From Flavobacterium sp. NRK F7 (lineage in GTDB: Bacteria; Bacteroidota; Bacteroidia; Flavobacteriales; Flavobacteriaceae), in NCBI RefSeq assembly GCF_024054195.1, contig NZ_JAMXLB010000001.1, forward strand, positions 973,069 to 1,037,068: a DNA stretch of 64,000 nucleotides, written 5' to 3'. Under the pieces are notes generated by a model. The model worked only from the letters and a program-made list of their open reading frames with translations, had not been told where the DNA came from and did no database searches. Below are positions 8,714 to 16,162 of the stretch, one piece after another; the first letter of the stretch is position 1, and each line of letters opens with the position of its first letter. The translations under genes were made by a program, and so were the position numbers.

Positions 8714-10549
8714 TTACATTAATTGAAATTCAGCTAATTGTATAAGCGTAAGGAATAAACTATTCAAACGACTGCTTACCGCTAGTTTCTTGGTTTCATT
8801 TGTTGGATCCTGAATATAGCTGTTCCAAGCTTGTGTCCAATAATAATCGGTAGCTTGACCTGAAAGTAAATTTTGAGTTTTCAGGATGCTTTTTTGTTCC
8901 ATACTCAAATCAATTGGTAATAGATATTTAATACATTCATCAACCAAAAGATTTGGATCAGCACAAATAGAATTTGAAAATTGGGATACAAATTCTAAAG
9001 TATCTGCTTTTATTTTTGTGGTTAAACCATTTCGTGTAAATGTAATACCATAGAAAGCATAGGAAATATAGGCGAAACGTTTTTGAATGGTATTCGAATT
9101 AATCCAATATTCATGAAAAGAAGGATTTTGATAAAAAGCTTGCCATCCGGCAACATTGGGAATGCTGCCCATGCTTTGCTCCATATCAGCTAAAAGATTA
9201 TCGAAACGTTGCCATATATAATATTGCGCATCATAATTAGTTGGATCACTAATAGTAGTGTTAATATTAAAGGTTCTTAAAAACCCGATAAATAAATCCA
9301 ATGGAGATTTAATATAGACACCTCTGTTTGCCATGTCATAAAAATGTTGGCTTTTAAATAACTTATCTAAAACAGGCAAAATATCCCAATTATTTGCAAC
9401 AAAATGTTGGGCCAAGGGTTCAATTACATTGGTTTCAATGTATGGATCAATGTCATAATAGACAAAAAAGCGATATAATCTTCTGCAGATATATTGGGAA
9501 ACGACTTCAGATTTAGAAAAAAGCATATCAATAAAGTCGTCTAATTCTTGTGCGCCTCCACTGTTTATGGTTGTATTATTAAAAAAAGGAGAAAACTGTT
9601 TGGTACTGTCATCATGTTTATTAGGAACAAATTCTGTAGTAGGATTTGGTGTATTCAAGTTTTGGACTCGCCAACCTGTGAGTACTTTTGCGGCTTCTAT
9701 TACATCGGGTTGTGAATATTGACTATTGGAACCCTTACCCAACGTGAATAATTCCATGATTTCTCTGGCAAAATTTTCATCTGGGGCGGTATTGGTATTG
9801 GCCTGATTGTTTAAATAATACATCATGGCAGGCTGAGTAGCAATACTTCTAATTAAAGCTTTAAAATTGCCACCAGAGTAGTCTCTTAAATTCTTAATAT
9901 ATAAATAACAAACGCGAGCTGTATTTCCTGATATATATTGGTTTGAACTGGCTTTAATAAAATCAAAATCAACGGGAATAAAATGATACCAAAATAAAAC
10001 CATTTTTTCTCTTATTGAAATATCCTGATTAATAGCTAAGTTAGTCATCCAGGATGTTAGACTATTCATGCGTTTTCTATCTGTGGTATTTCCCGTATTA
10101 TTGGTTACAAAAGGATCGGTAGTCCAATCGGCTCCATAAGGTAAATTATTTTCATCGGGTTCGTCCAATTCATAATTATTTATGGGTGGTGATGGAGGAG
10201 TTGTGTCAATTGTCAGAATTAAATCGACCGCTTCTATCATAGATAGATTTGTAATCGTATCCAAATCTGATTTTTTAAATCCAAAACCCGTTCTTTTGAG
10301 TAAATGAATCGCTTCTTTATCCGACCACGGTCCGTTGTAGATTTCTAAACCAGATGTTACTGGGTTAACTCTTTCTAATTCAGTGTTTTTGGTTGAAGTT
10401 ACGGTAGATTTTGGGGCTAAAGTTCTTCTTCCGTTAAAAACTTTCCTAGAATATTTTTCAAATAAAGGGTCTTTTTGAAGTATACTAACCTTTGGATTCG
10501 TAAATAAATTACGAAAGAGCGCTCTTCTCGTTATAACTTGGTTCCTCAT
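8714..10549 (-). CDS. DUF1800 family protein
   Basis: This 611-residue protein carries the features of DUF1800: an N-terminal AIHLLKRTGFGFKKSDLD, REKMVLFWYHFIP, the signature NFAREIMELFTLGKG, EAAKVLTGWRV, and SPLDLFIGFLRTF. Its function is unknown, but such proteins are encoded next to DUF1501 proteins. No clear signal peptide is seen in the basic N-terminus (MRNQVITRRALFRNLF). It is first in the operon with DUF1501. Upstream lies a CCCC-N8-GGGG operator exactly 26 nt before TTTG, the same arrangement as three sRNA units about 5 kb away, so control by the nearby LuxR-type regulator is proposed. Confidence 0.87.
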   Translation of the reverse strand: MRNQVITRRALFRNLFTNPKVSILQKDPLFEKYSRKVFNGRRTLAPKSTVTSTKNTELERVNPVTSGLEIYNGPWSDKEAIHLLKRTGFGFKKSDLDTITNLSMIEAVDLILTIDTTPPSPPINNYELDEPDENNLPYGADWTTDPFVTNNTGNTTDRKRMNSLTSWMTNLAINQDISIREKMVLFWYHFIPVDFDFIKASSNQYISGNTARVCYLYIKNLRDYSGGNFKALIRSIATQPAMMYYLNNQANTNTAPDENFAREIMELFTLGKGSNSQYSQPDVIEAAKVLTGWRVQNLNTPNPTTEFVPNKHDDSTKQFSPFFNNTTINSGGAQELDDFIDMLFSKSEVVSQYICRRLYRFFVYYDIDPYIETNVIEPLAQHFVANNWDILPVLDKLFKSQHFYDMANRGVYIKSPLDLFIGFLRTFNINTTISDPTNYDAQYYIWQRFDNLLADMEQSMGSIPNVAGWQAFYQNPSFHEYWINSNTIQKRFAYISYAFYGITFTRNGLTTKIKADTLEFVSQFSNSICADPNLLVDECIKYLLPIDLSMEQKSILKTQNLLSGQATDYYWTQAWNSYIQDPTNETKKLAVSSRLNSLFLTLIQLAEFQLM

Positions 10550-10579
10550 TTGCTCTGTATTTAGAAGGTTAGTTGGCTA

Positions 10580-10625
10580 CAAAAGAAAGTATTCTTGTAG
10601 TAACATTAACCCCCATAAATAGGGG
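10580..10625 (-). promoter_or_regulatory. Proposed LuxR-type operator plus -7 box of DUF1800-DUF1501
   Basis: Read on the minus strand this is CCCC, TATTTATG, GGGG (10625 down to 10610), then 26 nt, then TTTG (10583-10580, in the box TTCTTTTG). Operator, 8-bp spacer and 26-nt distance are the same as in the three units at 15299-15736. Binding by the response regulator at 14668 is inferred. Confidence 0.65.
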
Positions 10626-10669
10626 TGAGAAGGAAAGGGTCTTATTTGCCTTGTTTAAAAAAAATGGAG

Positions 10670-11230
10670 TTAAAAATTGAACAAACAAAAACCAAGGTTA
10701 ATACTGTAGACTTCATCTATAGAGTTGCCAACCGTATATCCATGGTTGTTGCCTTCAATAAACAAACAAATGCCTTCAAATTCGAGACCAATGCTCATTT
10801 TCTGATAACTACCTTGCAAATGACCTCTTCCAATAGCAAAAGATTTTCCAATACCATATTGTAAGGTTATTCTAGTTTCTTCTCCTATTTTTGGACTTAA
10901 TCTTAAATTTGTAAATACAGGAACGGTTACTAATTTATAACTTCCGTAAAAATCTACACCTGAATTTGCACTTAAACCAATCCATTTTTTATAGTGAACC
11001 CCTTATCCAAATTTAGCACCTAAACCGTCTGGAACAAACCAATTATCATCTCGAGATCCATCTGAATAATAAGCTCCTCTATTTTTGTTTCCTTTAAATG
11101 GAACAATAATATCAAATTGAGTATAAGTGAAATTTTGTGAAGGAGTTTGAGTTTCATTAATGGTAGTTTCTACCTGACCAAAGTTCAATTGGTACACAAA
11201 AACAATCAGAAAGAGCGCTTTAAATTTCAT
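10670..11230 (-). pseudogene. Barrel-like exported protein interrupted by one in-frame stop
   Basis: The ATG at 11230 gives a signal peptide (MKFKALFLIVFVYQLNFGQ). After 75 codons a TAA occurs at 11003-11005 within AKFG-stop-GVHYKKW. The same frame then stays open for 110 more codons, to a natural TAA at 10670-10672. The downstream part reads like an outer-membrane barrel (WIGLSANSGVDFYGSYKL, TRITLQYGIGKSF) and ends in LGFCLFNF. One substitution of a Tyr codon (TAT or TAC to TAA) explains the break; no frameshift is needed. The start overlaps the last 11 nt of truB. It is either a recent pseudogene, a stop-suppressed gene or a sequencing error. The family is not recognised. Confidence 0.8.
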
Positions 11231-11918
11231 GTAAAATATTTTTTTCAAAATTTGCAGGATCAACAGCATTTTTTACGTCATAATTACCAATCTTTGTTCT
11301 TCTCAAAGCTGTTAAATGACCACCAGATTGAAGTGCTATACCAAAATCATAGGCAATTGATCTTATGTAAGTCCCTTTGCTACATTTGATTCTAAAATCG
11401 ATTTCTGGAAGATGAATGCGTGTAATTTCAAACTCATATATGGTGGTTTTTCGAGCTTTAATTTCTACTTCTTCTCCAGCTCTTGCATGTTCATATAAAC
11501 GTTTTCCGTCTTTTTTAATTGCGGAAAAAACAGGTGGCTTTTGATCAATTTCACCTAAAAACTGATTAGTAGTTTCATTAATTAAAGCATCTGTAATATG
11601 TTCTGTTGGGAAAGTAGCGTCAATATCCGTTTCTAAATCATAAGAAGGTGTTGTGGCTCCAAGGGTAATTGTACCGGTATATTCTTTTTCTTGAGATTGA
11701 ATTTCGGTTATTTTTTTGGTAAACTTACCTGTACAAATAATTAATAAACCAGAGGCAAGTGGATCTAATGTTCCTGCATGTCCAATTTTAAATTTTTTAG
11801 GTAAATCATAGCGTTTTTTTAAAACGTATTTCAATTTATTAACCGCTTGAAAAGAGGACCAAGTTAAAGGTTTATCGATTAATAGAATTTGACCATTCAA
11901 GAAATCTTCAGCAGTCAT
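11220..11918 (-). CDS. truB: tRNA pseudouridine(55) synthase
   Basis: This 232-residue enzyme converts U55 of the T-psi-C loop of tRNAs to pseudouridine. It shows the TruB signature KIGHAGTLDPLASGLLIIC with catalytic Asp52, the N-terminal LLIDKPLTWSSFQAVN, and KGTYIRSIAYDFG toward the C-terminus. Its length is typical for Bacteroidota TruB, which lacks an extended PUA tail. It overlaps the uppP stop by one base (TAATG), which indicates translational coupling. The broken barrel gene follows, overlapping its 3' end. Confidence 0.96.
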   Translation of the reverse strand: MTAEDFLNGQILLIDKPLTWSSFQAVNKLKYVLKKRYDLPKKFKIGHAGTLDPLASGLLIICTGKFTKKITEIQSQEKEYTGTITLGATTPSYDLETDIDATFPTEHITDALINETTNQFLGEIDQKPPVFSAIKKDGKRLYEHARAGEEVEIKARKTTIYEFEITRIHLPEIDFRIKCSKGTYIRSIAYDFGIALQSGGHLTALRRTKIGNYDVKNAVDPANFEKNILHEI

Positions 11919-12703
11919 TATATAATAGTTAATTCTTTAATAAAAAAGTGAATAAGTAGTATTGCTACTCCAGCTAGAATTCGGTAATAACCAAATACTT
12001 TAAAACCATGTTTCGTTAAATAGCCAATGAAGGACTTAATAGCAATTAAGGCTACTATAAAACCAACTATATTTCCAATAAGTAACAATTGAGTTTGGTC
12101 TTGTGTTAATTCAAATCCTGCTTTGTAATAATCATATAATTTTTTTACAGTTGCACCTAACATAGTTGGAATGGCTAGAAAAAATGAAAATTCTGCTGCG
12201 GCTGTTCGTGATAACTTTTGACTCATTCCACCTACAATACTTGCCCCACTTCTAGAAACACCAGGGATCATAGCTAAACATTGAAAAAAACCAATTTTTA
12301 AAGCGGTTACATAGGATATTTCTGTGTTTTCAGAATTTCCAAACCAATCATCTACTTTTAAGAGTATGAAACCTCCTATAATTAATGAAATGGCAACTAC
12401 AATTGGATTTTCTAATAAACTATCAATAATGTCATTTAATAATAAGCCAAATACTACTGCTGGAATAAACGCTACAAATAATTTGTAATAAAAATTAATA
12501 CTTTGAAAAAAACGTTTAAAATAGAGAACCACAACGGAAAGTATAGTTCCTAATTGAATGACTATCGTAAAGAGTTTGGTAAAATCATCATCTGCGATAC
12601 CAAAAAAAGAAGAGGCGATAATCATATGACCTGTTGAAGATACTGGTAAAAATTCGGTTATACCTTCTATAATTGCGAGTATAATTGCTTGTAGTGTATT
12701 CAT
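11918..12703 (-). CDS. uppP: Undecaprenyl-diphosphatase
   Basis: This 261-residue polytopic inner-membrane enzyme dephosphorylates undecaprenyl pyrophosphate to recycle the lipid carrier for peptidoglycan and other glycans. The two BacA/UppP signatures are present: [17 protein letters not shown] (13-29) and [10 protein letters not shown] (147-156). Several hydrophobic helices follow. It is coupled to truB by TAATG. In many Flavobacterium genomes uppP follows ftsX and DUF3098 directly; here a two-component/sRNA cassette separates them. A perfect -7 box ends only 8 nt before the ATG, so its leader would be a few nucleotides at most. Confidence 0.96.
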   Translation of the reverse strand: MNTLQAIILAIIEGITEFLPVSSTGHMIIASSFFGIADDDFTKLFTIVIQLGTILSVVVLYFKRFFQSINFYYKLFVAFIPAVVFGLLLNDIIDSLLENPIVVAISLIIGGFILLKVDDWFGNSENTEISYVTALKIGFFQCLAMIPGVSRSGASIVGGMSQKLSRTAAAEFSFFLAIPTMLGATVKKLYDYYKAGFELTQDQTQLLLIGNIVGFIVALIAIKSFIGYLTKHGFKVFGYYRILAGVAILLIHFFIKELTII

Positions 12704-12710
12704 AATTTTA

Positions 12711-12718
12711 CAAAAATA
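12711..12718 (-). promoter_or_regulatory. -7 promoter box of uppP-truB
   Basis: TATTTTTG on the minus strand fits TAnnTTTG. It lies just 7 nt before the ATG, predicting an almost leaderless mRNA. Confidence 0.5.
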
Positions 12719-12759
12719 TGTTTTTTTATAATAGTTTTAGTTGTTTTTTTGTAGTTTAG

Positions 12760-12767
12760 TAAGTTTG
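12760..12767 (+). promoter_or_regulatory. -7 promoter box of the TPR histidine kinase operon
   Basis: TAAGTTTG matches TAnnTTTG perfectly, 31 nt before the ATG at 12799. No CCCC-N8-GGGG operator is present here, so the kinase-regulator operon does not seem to be controlled by its own box. Confidence 0.55.
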
Positions 12768-12798
12768 ATTTCACTAAAATTACTCAGCTATTACTGAA

Positions 12799-14667
12799 AT
12801 GAAAAGAAAGATTGCTTTATTATTTGTTTGTATGTTTCAAACTTTGATCGCTCAAAATACTTCCAATGAAGAATTTGATTTGATTAAAGAAAAAGTTGTT
12901 GCGCAATATATAAATGCACCTTTAAAAGCAAAAAATGAGGCGTATCAACTTTATAGATTGGCTAAAACAAATGAGCAAAAAATCATTGCCTATCGCTATT
13001 TAGGTTATATACATGATTATTCAGGGAATGTGGATTCGGCACGTTATTTTTACCAAAAACAATTGCAGTTTTCAAAAGAACATTTCTTGGCAAAAGAACC
13101 CTATTATCAATCGGTTATTGATTATGCTACATGGGGAATTAATTATGTGGATACCAATGTGTTAATTGAAGAGTTAACACAAGCTTTACTTAAAATAAAT
13201 GAATCTCAATTTCCACAACAAAAAGGGCTAATGTACATGCTAATGGGAGATTTGTTTTTGAGAGAAAAGCAATTAGAAAAAGCAAACGAATATTTTGATA
13301 AATCTTTCCGACTCATTCGAGGTAAATCTTCCGAACAAGATTATTATTTGCGAAAGAGTGAAGTGGCTCTTAAAAAAGGGGATTACTTGAATGCGAAGGA
13401 AAATTTGTTGACAGGTTTTGCACTCTTTGATGAAAAAGACGTGTATGATTACCCTTTGTTTTTAAATAAATTAGGCTATGTGTATCTTTTATTAGGAGAT
13501 ATTGAAAATTCCAATCAATGTTTGTACGAATCGTTGCATTATCAGCGAAAGAATGGTTTTTCTAGTTTGTTATCGAGTACCTATTTGAATTTGTCTCATT
13601 TGGCAAGAATCGAAAAAAATGAACGCTTAATCAAATTTAATTTAGATAAAGCTTTAGAATTTAATCAAGGAAATATTTTAGTATTAAAAGATATTTACCT
13701 GGCCTATAAAGATTACTATTCCAGTCAGGGTGATTTTTTAAATGAAAATGAAAGTTTAGCTCTTTTTAATAAGATTAATGATAGTATTTTTAACGTTGAA
13801 AAAGCAAAGCTAGGAAGTGATTTAGAGTCTCGATTTCAATTGAGAGAAAACAAAAAAGAATTAGCTTTAAAAGAAAAAATCATTCAAAAAGAGCAGAAAA
13901 TTAAATCTCAATTTGTGATTGGTTTTGGGATACTTTTAGTGTTGCTAGTAACTTTAATAGGAGTGTATTTTAATAAAATAAAGACACAAAAAAAGCTTAG
14001 AAACAACCAAAAATTACTTCATGAAGAACAATTGAAGTCCATGTTGGAAAATCAACGTACCGAAATTATAAAGGAAAAAATTAAAGCAAAATCTGAAGAA
14101 CGTTCTCGACTATCCTTAGAATTGCACGATGGAATTGCAAATGAAATTGGAGCTTTAAAAGTGGCGTTAACAAATGAGAAAATATTAGATGCCAATGCGA
14201 TTAATTCAGTCGTGGACAAAATAGATAAATTGTATAATGAAGTGCGAGATTGGTCACACGATTTAAATTCAGATAAAATATTAGATATCGAATTTTCGCA
14301 ATTGATTCATAGTTTATGTTTAATTCCAGAGAAAAAGGGAATAAAGATTCGTAAAAATATATTAATAGACGAAAAAATTAATACCTTAGATGATTCAATT
14401 CTATTAAATATTTATAGGATTATACAAGAAGCGATAAATAACATTTTGAAGCATGCTCAAGCTTCAGAAATACAATTGGATATTATTCAGTCAGAATCGG
14501 AAATTTTTCTTATAATCAAAGATAATGGAGTAGGTTTTTCAAAAAATAGTTCAAAATCGGGAATTGGTTTAAAAAATATTGAAAAAAGAATTGAAATGCT
14601 CCAAGGGAAATTCTACTTAATCACTTCAGATAAAGGAACAACTTTAGATATTAAATTACCCATATAA
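12799..14667 (+). CDS. TPR-containing sensor histidine kinase (HisKA_3 type)
   Basis: This 622-residue membrane kinase has a signal peptide (MKRKIALLFVCMFQTLIAQ) and a periplasmic region of tetratricopeptide repeats (about 40-310). A coiled coil leads to one membrane segment near 371-392 (FVIGFGILLVLLVTLIGVYF), then a cytoplasmic kinase core. The H-box is RLSLELHDGIANEIGALK with phospho-acceptor His443, typical of the NarL/LuxR-partner HisKA_3 group. The N-box is EAINNILKHAQASEIQL, and the G-boxes are DNGVGF and GIGLKNIEKRIEML. The response regulator starts on the base after its stop. Periplasmic TPRs suggest a protein or peptide ligand, but that is inference. Confidence 0.92.
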   Translation: MKRKIALLFVCMFQTLIAQNTSNEEFDLIKEKVVAQYINAPLKAKNEAYQLYRLAKTNEQKIIAYRYLGYIHDYSGNVDSARYFYQKQLQFSKEHFLAKEPYYQSVIDYATWGINYVDTNVLIEELTQALLKINESQFPQQKGLMYMLMGDLFLREKQLEKANEYFDKSFRLIRGKSSEQDYYLRKSEVALKKGDYLNAKENLLTGFALFDEKDVYDYPLFLNKLGYVYLLLGDIENSNQCLYESLHYQRKNGFSSLLSSTYLNLSHLARIEKNERLIKFNLDKALEFNQGNILVLKDIYLAYKDYYSSQGDFLNENESLALFNKINDSIFNVEKAKLGSDLESRFQLRENKKELALKEKIIQKEQKIKSQFVIGFGILLVLLVTLIGVYFNKIKTQKKLRNNQKLLHEEQLKSMLENQRTEIIKEKIKAKSEERSRLSLELHDGIANEIGALKVALTNEKILDANAINSVVDKIDKLYNEVRDWSHDLNSDKILDIEFSQLIHSLCLIPEKKGIKIRKNILIDEKINTLDDSILLNIYRIIQEAINNILKHAQASEIQLDIIQSESEIFLIIKDNGVGFSKNSSKSGIGLKNIEKRIEMLQGKFYLITSDKGTTLDIKLPI

Positions 14668-15285
14668 ATGTTACACAAAGTCTTAATAGTGGACGACCAC
14701 AAAGTTTTTGCAGAAAGTATTGCCTCTGTTTTAAGAAATAAATACGAAGTAATGGAAGTGTCATCTGTAGAGAAAGCATTGCAAATTATAACGTCATTTT
14801 CTCCAGATGTGTTGATAACGGATTTACAATTACCAGATCAAGATGGTTTTTTCTTAATTAAAACCTTAAAAAGTAAAGGGCTTAATGTGAAAATTTTGGT
14901 TTTGAGTAGTTTAACAAATCAATCTACAATTCATAAGTTAATGCAATTAGGTGTAAATGGTTTTTTAAATAAAAATGTTTCTAGTATTGATTTGTTGAAC
15001 GGAATTCAAAAAATTGTACAAGGAGACTCTTTTTTTCAAGCCGATATTTATGATGATTACATTAAAAATTTCAAATTAAAATCGGATAAATCCAATGAAA
15101 TTACACCCAGAGAAATTGATGTTTTGAAACTTATCATAGAAGAAAAAACAACAAGTGAAATAGCTGAAATTTTAAACATCTCTAACTATACAGTAGAAGG
15201 CTATCGTAAAAATTTACTTTACAAGACAGGTGCAACCAATGTAGTTGGCTTGATAAAATATGCCATGAAAATCAATTTGATTTAA
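14668..15285 (+). CDS. LuxR/NarL-type response regulator
   Basis: This 205-residue regulator has a receiver domain (about 1-120) with acidic Asp9-Asp10, phospho-acceptor Asp52 (DVLITDLQLPDQDG), the switch serines in LVLSSLTNQS and the conserved Lys in FLNKNVSS. A C-terminal LuxR helix-turn-helix follows (about 142-200: ITPREIDVLKLI, TTSEIAEILNISNYTVEGYR). It is immediately adjacent to its kinase with no spacer. Three tandem sRNA-like units with inverted-repeat operators follow directly. The G/C-rich half-sites resemble NarL-type heptamers, so autologous control of these units is a strong inference. Confidence 0.94.
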   Translation: MLHKVLIVDDHKVFAESIASVLRNKYEVMEVSSVEKALQIITSFSPDVLITDLQLPDQDGFFLIKTLKSKGLNVKILVLSSLTNQSTIHKLMQLGVNGFLNKNVSSIDLLNGIQKIVQGDSFFQADIYDDYIKNFKLKSDKSNEITPREIDVLKLIIEEKTTSEIAEILNISNYTVEGYRKNLLYKTGATNVVGLIKYAMKINLI

Positions 15286-15298
15286 AAAAATAAGTTGC

Positions 15299-15344
15299 CC
15301 CCTTTTTACAGGGGTTTGTGGTTTTAGAAATAGTATTTTCTTTG
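15299..15344 (+). promoter_or_regulatory. Operator and promoter of sRNA unit 1
   Basis: CCCC (15299-15302), TTTTTACA, GGGG (15311-15314), then 26 nt, then TTTG at 15341-15344. TTTG at 15315-15318 stands at the -33 position, 18 nt before the -7 box TTTCTTTG. The site is probably bound by the adjacent LuxR-type regulator. Confidence 0.65.
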
Positions 15345-15349
15345 TAACA

Positions 15350-15452
15350 CAAACAATAACAAAACAAACAACAAACAAACAACGTTGGGCAACTGTAAAT
15401 TAAATTAAGAAATACCCTTAATCAATTAACTGATTTAAGGGTATTTTCTTTT
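15350..15452 (+). ncRNA. Tandem sRNA-like unit 1
   Basis: The predicted transcript is about 100 nt; the 5' end is estimated from the -7 box. It has an A/C-rich leader of AAC/AAAC repeats, then a short potential hairpin with a GGGC loop (GTTGGGCAAC), then the core TGTAAATTAAATTAAG (15394-15409), identical in all three units. An intrinsic terminator follows: an 11-bp perfect stem (15411-15421 with 15435-15445) and the tail TTCTTTT. No convincing open reading frame is present. It resembles no RNA family that I recognise. Confidence 0.6.
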
Positions 15453-15485
15453 ATAAGCGATTTTTTTTGATTAAAAAATAGAATA

Positions 15486-15531
15486 CCCCCTTTTTCAGGG
15501 GTTTTTATATGTCAAAAAAGAGATTACTTTG
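15486..15531 (+). promoter_or_regulatory. Operator and promoter of sRNA unit 2
   Basis: CCCC (15486-15489), CTTTTTCA, GGGG (15498-15501), then 26 nt, then TTTG at 15528-15531 (box TTACTTTG). The spacing is the same as in units 1 and 3 and before DUF1800. Confidence 0.65.
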
Positions 15532-15536
15532 CTTTA

Positions 15537-15648
15537 ACAAACGAATAAACAAACAAGAAATAAACAAACAACAATTCGGCGACTGTAAATTAAATTAAGT
15601 AATACCTCTTTAAATGCCTATGCTTATTTAAAGGGGTATTTTCTTTTT
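15537..15648 (+). ncRNA. Tandem sRNA-like unit 2
   Basis: The predicted transcript is about 110 nt with the same plan as unit 1: an A/C-rich leader, a CGGC-loop segment, the identical core (15584-15599), and an intrinsic terminator. The terminator has a 15-bp stem (15601-15615 with 15626-15640, one G-U pair) and the tail TTCTTTTT. The terminator loop contains GCCTATGCT, shared with unit 3 but not unit 1. No open reading frame stands out. Confidence 0.6.
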
Positions 15649-15690
15649 ATAGTGTATTCTTCTTTTTTGAAAACGATGTAAAAAAATAAA

Positions 15691-15736
15691 CCCCTATTTT
15701 CAGGGGTATAAAGATATCGAAATAGTGTTTTCTTTG
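15691..15736 (+). promoter_or_regulatory. Operator and promoter of sRNA unit 3
   Basis: CCCC (15691-15694), TATTTTCA, GGGG (15703-15706), then 26 nt, then TTTG at 15733-15736 (box TTTCTTTG). The right half-site AGGGGTA is the complement of TACCCCT, a match to the NarL heptamer pattern TACYYMT. Confidence 0.65.
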
Positions 15737-15741
15737 TATTC

Positions 15742-15849
15742 ACAAATGAGTAAACAAACAAGAAACAAACAACAACAATTGGGCAATTGTAAATTAAATT
15801 AAGAAACACCTTTAAACGCCTATGCTGATTTAAGGGTGTTTTCTTTTTT
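15742..15849 (+). ncRNA. Tandem sRNA-like unit 3
   Basis: The predicted transcript is about 105 nt. It has an A/C-rich leader, then a 5-bp hairpin with a GGGC loop (CAATTGGGCAATTG), then the identical core (15788-15803). The terminator has a 12-bp stem (15805-15816 with 15829-15840) and a T-rich tail. The terminator loop GCCTATGCT matches unit 2. The T tail meets the stop codon of the convergent DUF3098 gene. Confidence 0.6.
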
Positions 15850-16099
15850 AGTTGTTTTTGTCTTTCTTGAAAATAGAATAAATAACAATACCAAAGCCTA
15901 GCAATACAGTCGTTGGTGCTAAACGAATTCTTCTAAAGTTAAAAATTTCTGGATTCCAAACATTAGGATCTTCACTTCCACCACCACTCATTAATAGAAA
16001 TCCTAAAGCAATTACGGCTATACCAATTAATAAAAAAGTATAATTGGTTTTACCAAATAAAAACTCTGGTTGATTATTGTCTTGATTGTTGTTTTTCAT
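15848..16099 (-). CDS. DUF3098 small membrane protein
   Basis: This 83-residue protein has a polar, Asn/Gln-rich N-terminus and two membrane segments (YTFLLIGIAVIALGFLLMS near 20-38 and TTVLLGFGIVIYSIF near 63-77). Between them lies a conserved Bacteroidota motif region (DPNVWNPEIFNFRRIRLAP). DUF3098 proteins are consistently encoded beside ftsX in this phylum and may be linked to the divisome, but their role is not established. It lies 63 nt after ftsX on the same strand. Its stop abuts the terminator of sRNA unit 3. Confidence 0.9.
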   Translation of the reverse strand: MKNNNQDNNQPEFLFGKTNYTFLLIGIAVIALGFLLMSGGGSEDPNVWNPEIFNFRRIRLAPTTVLLGFGIVIYSIFKKDKNN

Positions 16100-16162
16100 A
16101 TCTGTAATTTCTTTCTAAAAATTTATTAGTAATATACTGAATTGTATTTTGTTTTTATAAAA

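Larger units (their letters stand above)
15291..15849 (+). repeat. Three tandem divergent repeats of about 190-200 bp
   Basis: Operators recur at 15299, 15486 and 15691 (periods 187 and 205). Order of elements, core and spacings are preserved while leaders and stems have diverged with compensatory changes, as expected for duplicated, selected RNA genes. This array accounts for the whole 560-nt stretch without protein genes. Confidence 0.8.

Noticed and set aside
10625..10864. 79-codon plus-strand frame before truB region
   Set aside because: It is the antisense shadow of the second half of the stop-interrupted barrel gene, which has better protein character on the minus strand.
11003..11269. 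Complete 88-residue gene starting at 11269
   Set aside because: The start with a signal peptide is at 11230, and the same frame continues after the TAA, so this is one broken gene rather than a short intact one.
15291..15849. CRISPR array or simple A/C satellite
   Set aside because: Repeats are about 190-200 bp with promoter and terminator features and no short direct repeats with unique spacers; the A/C runs are only part of each unit.
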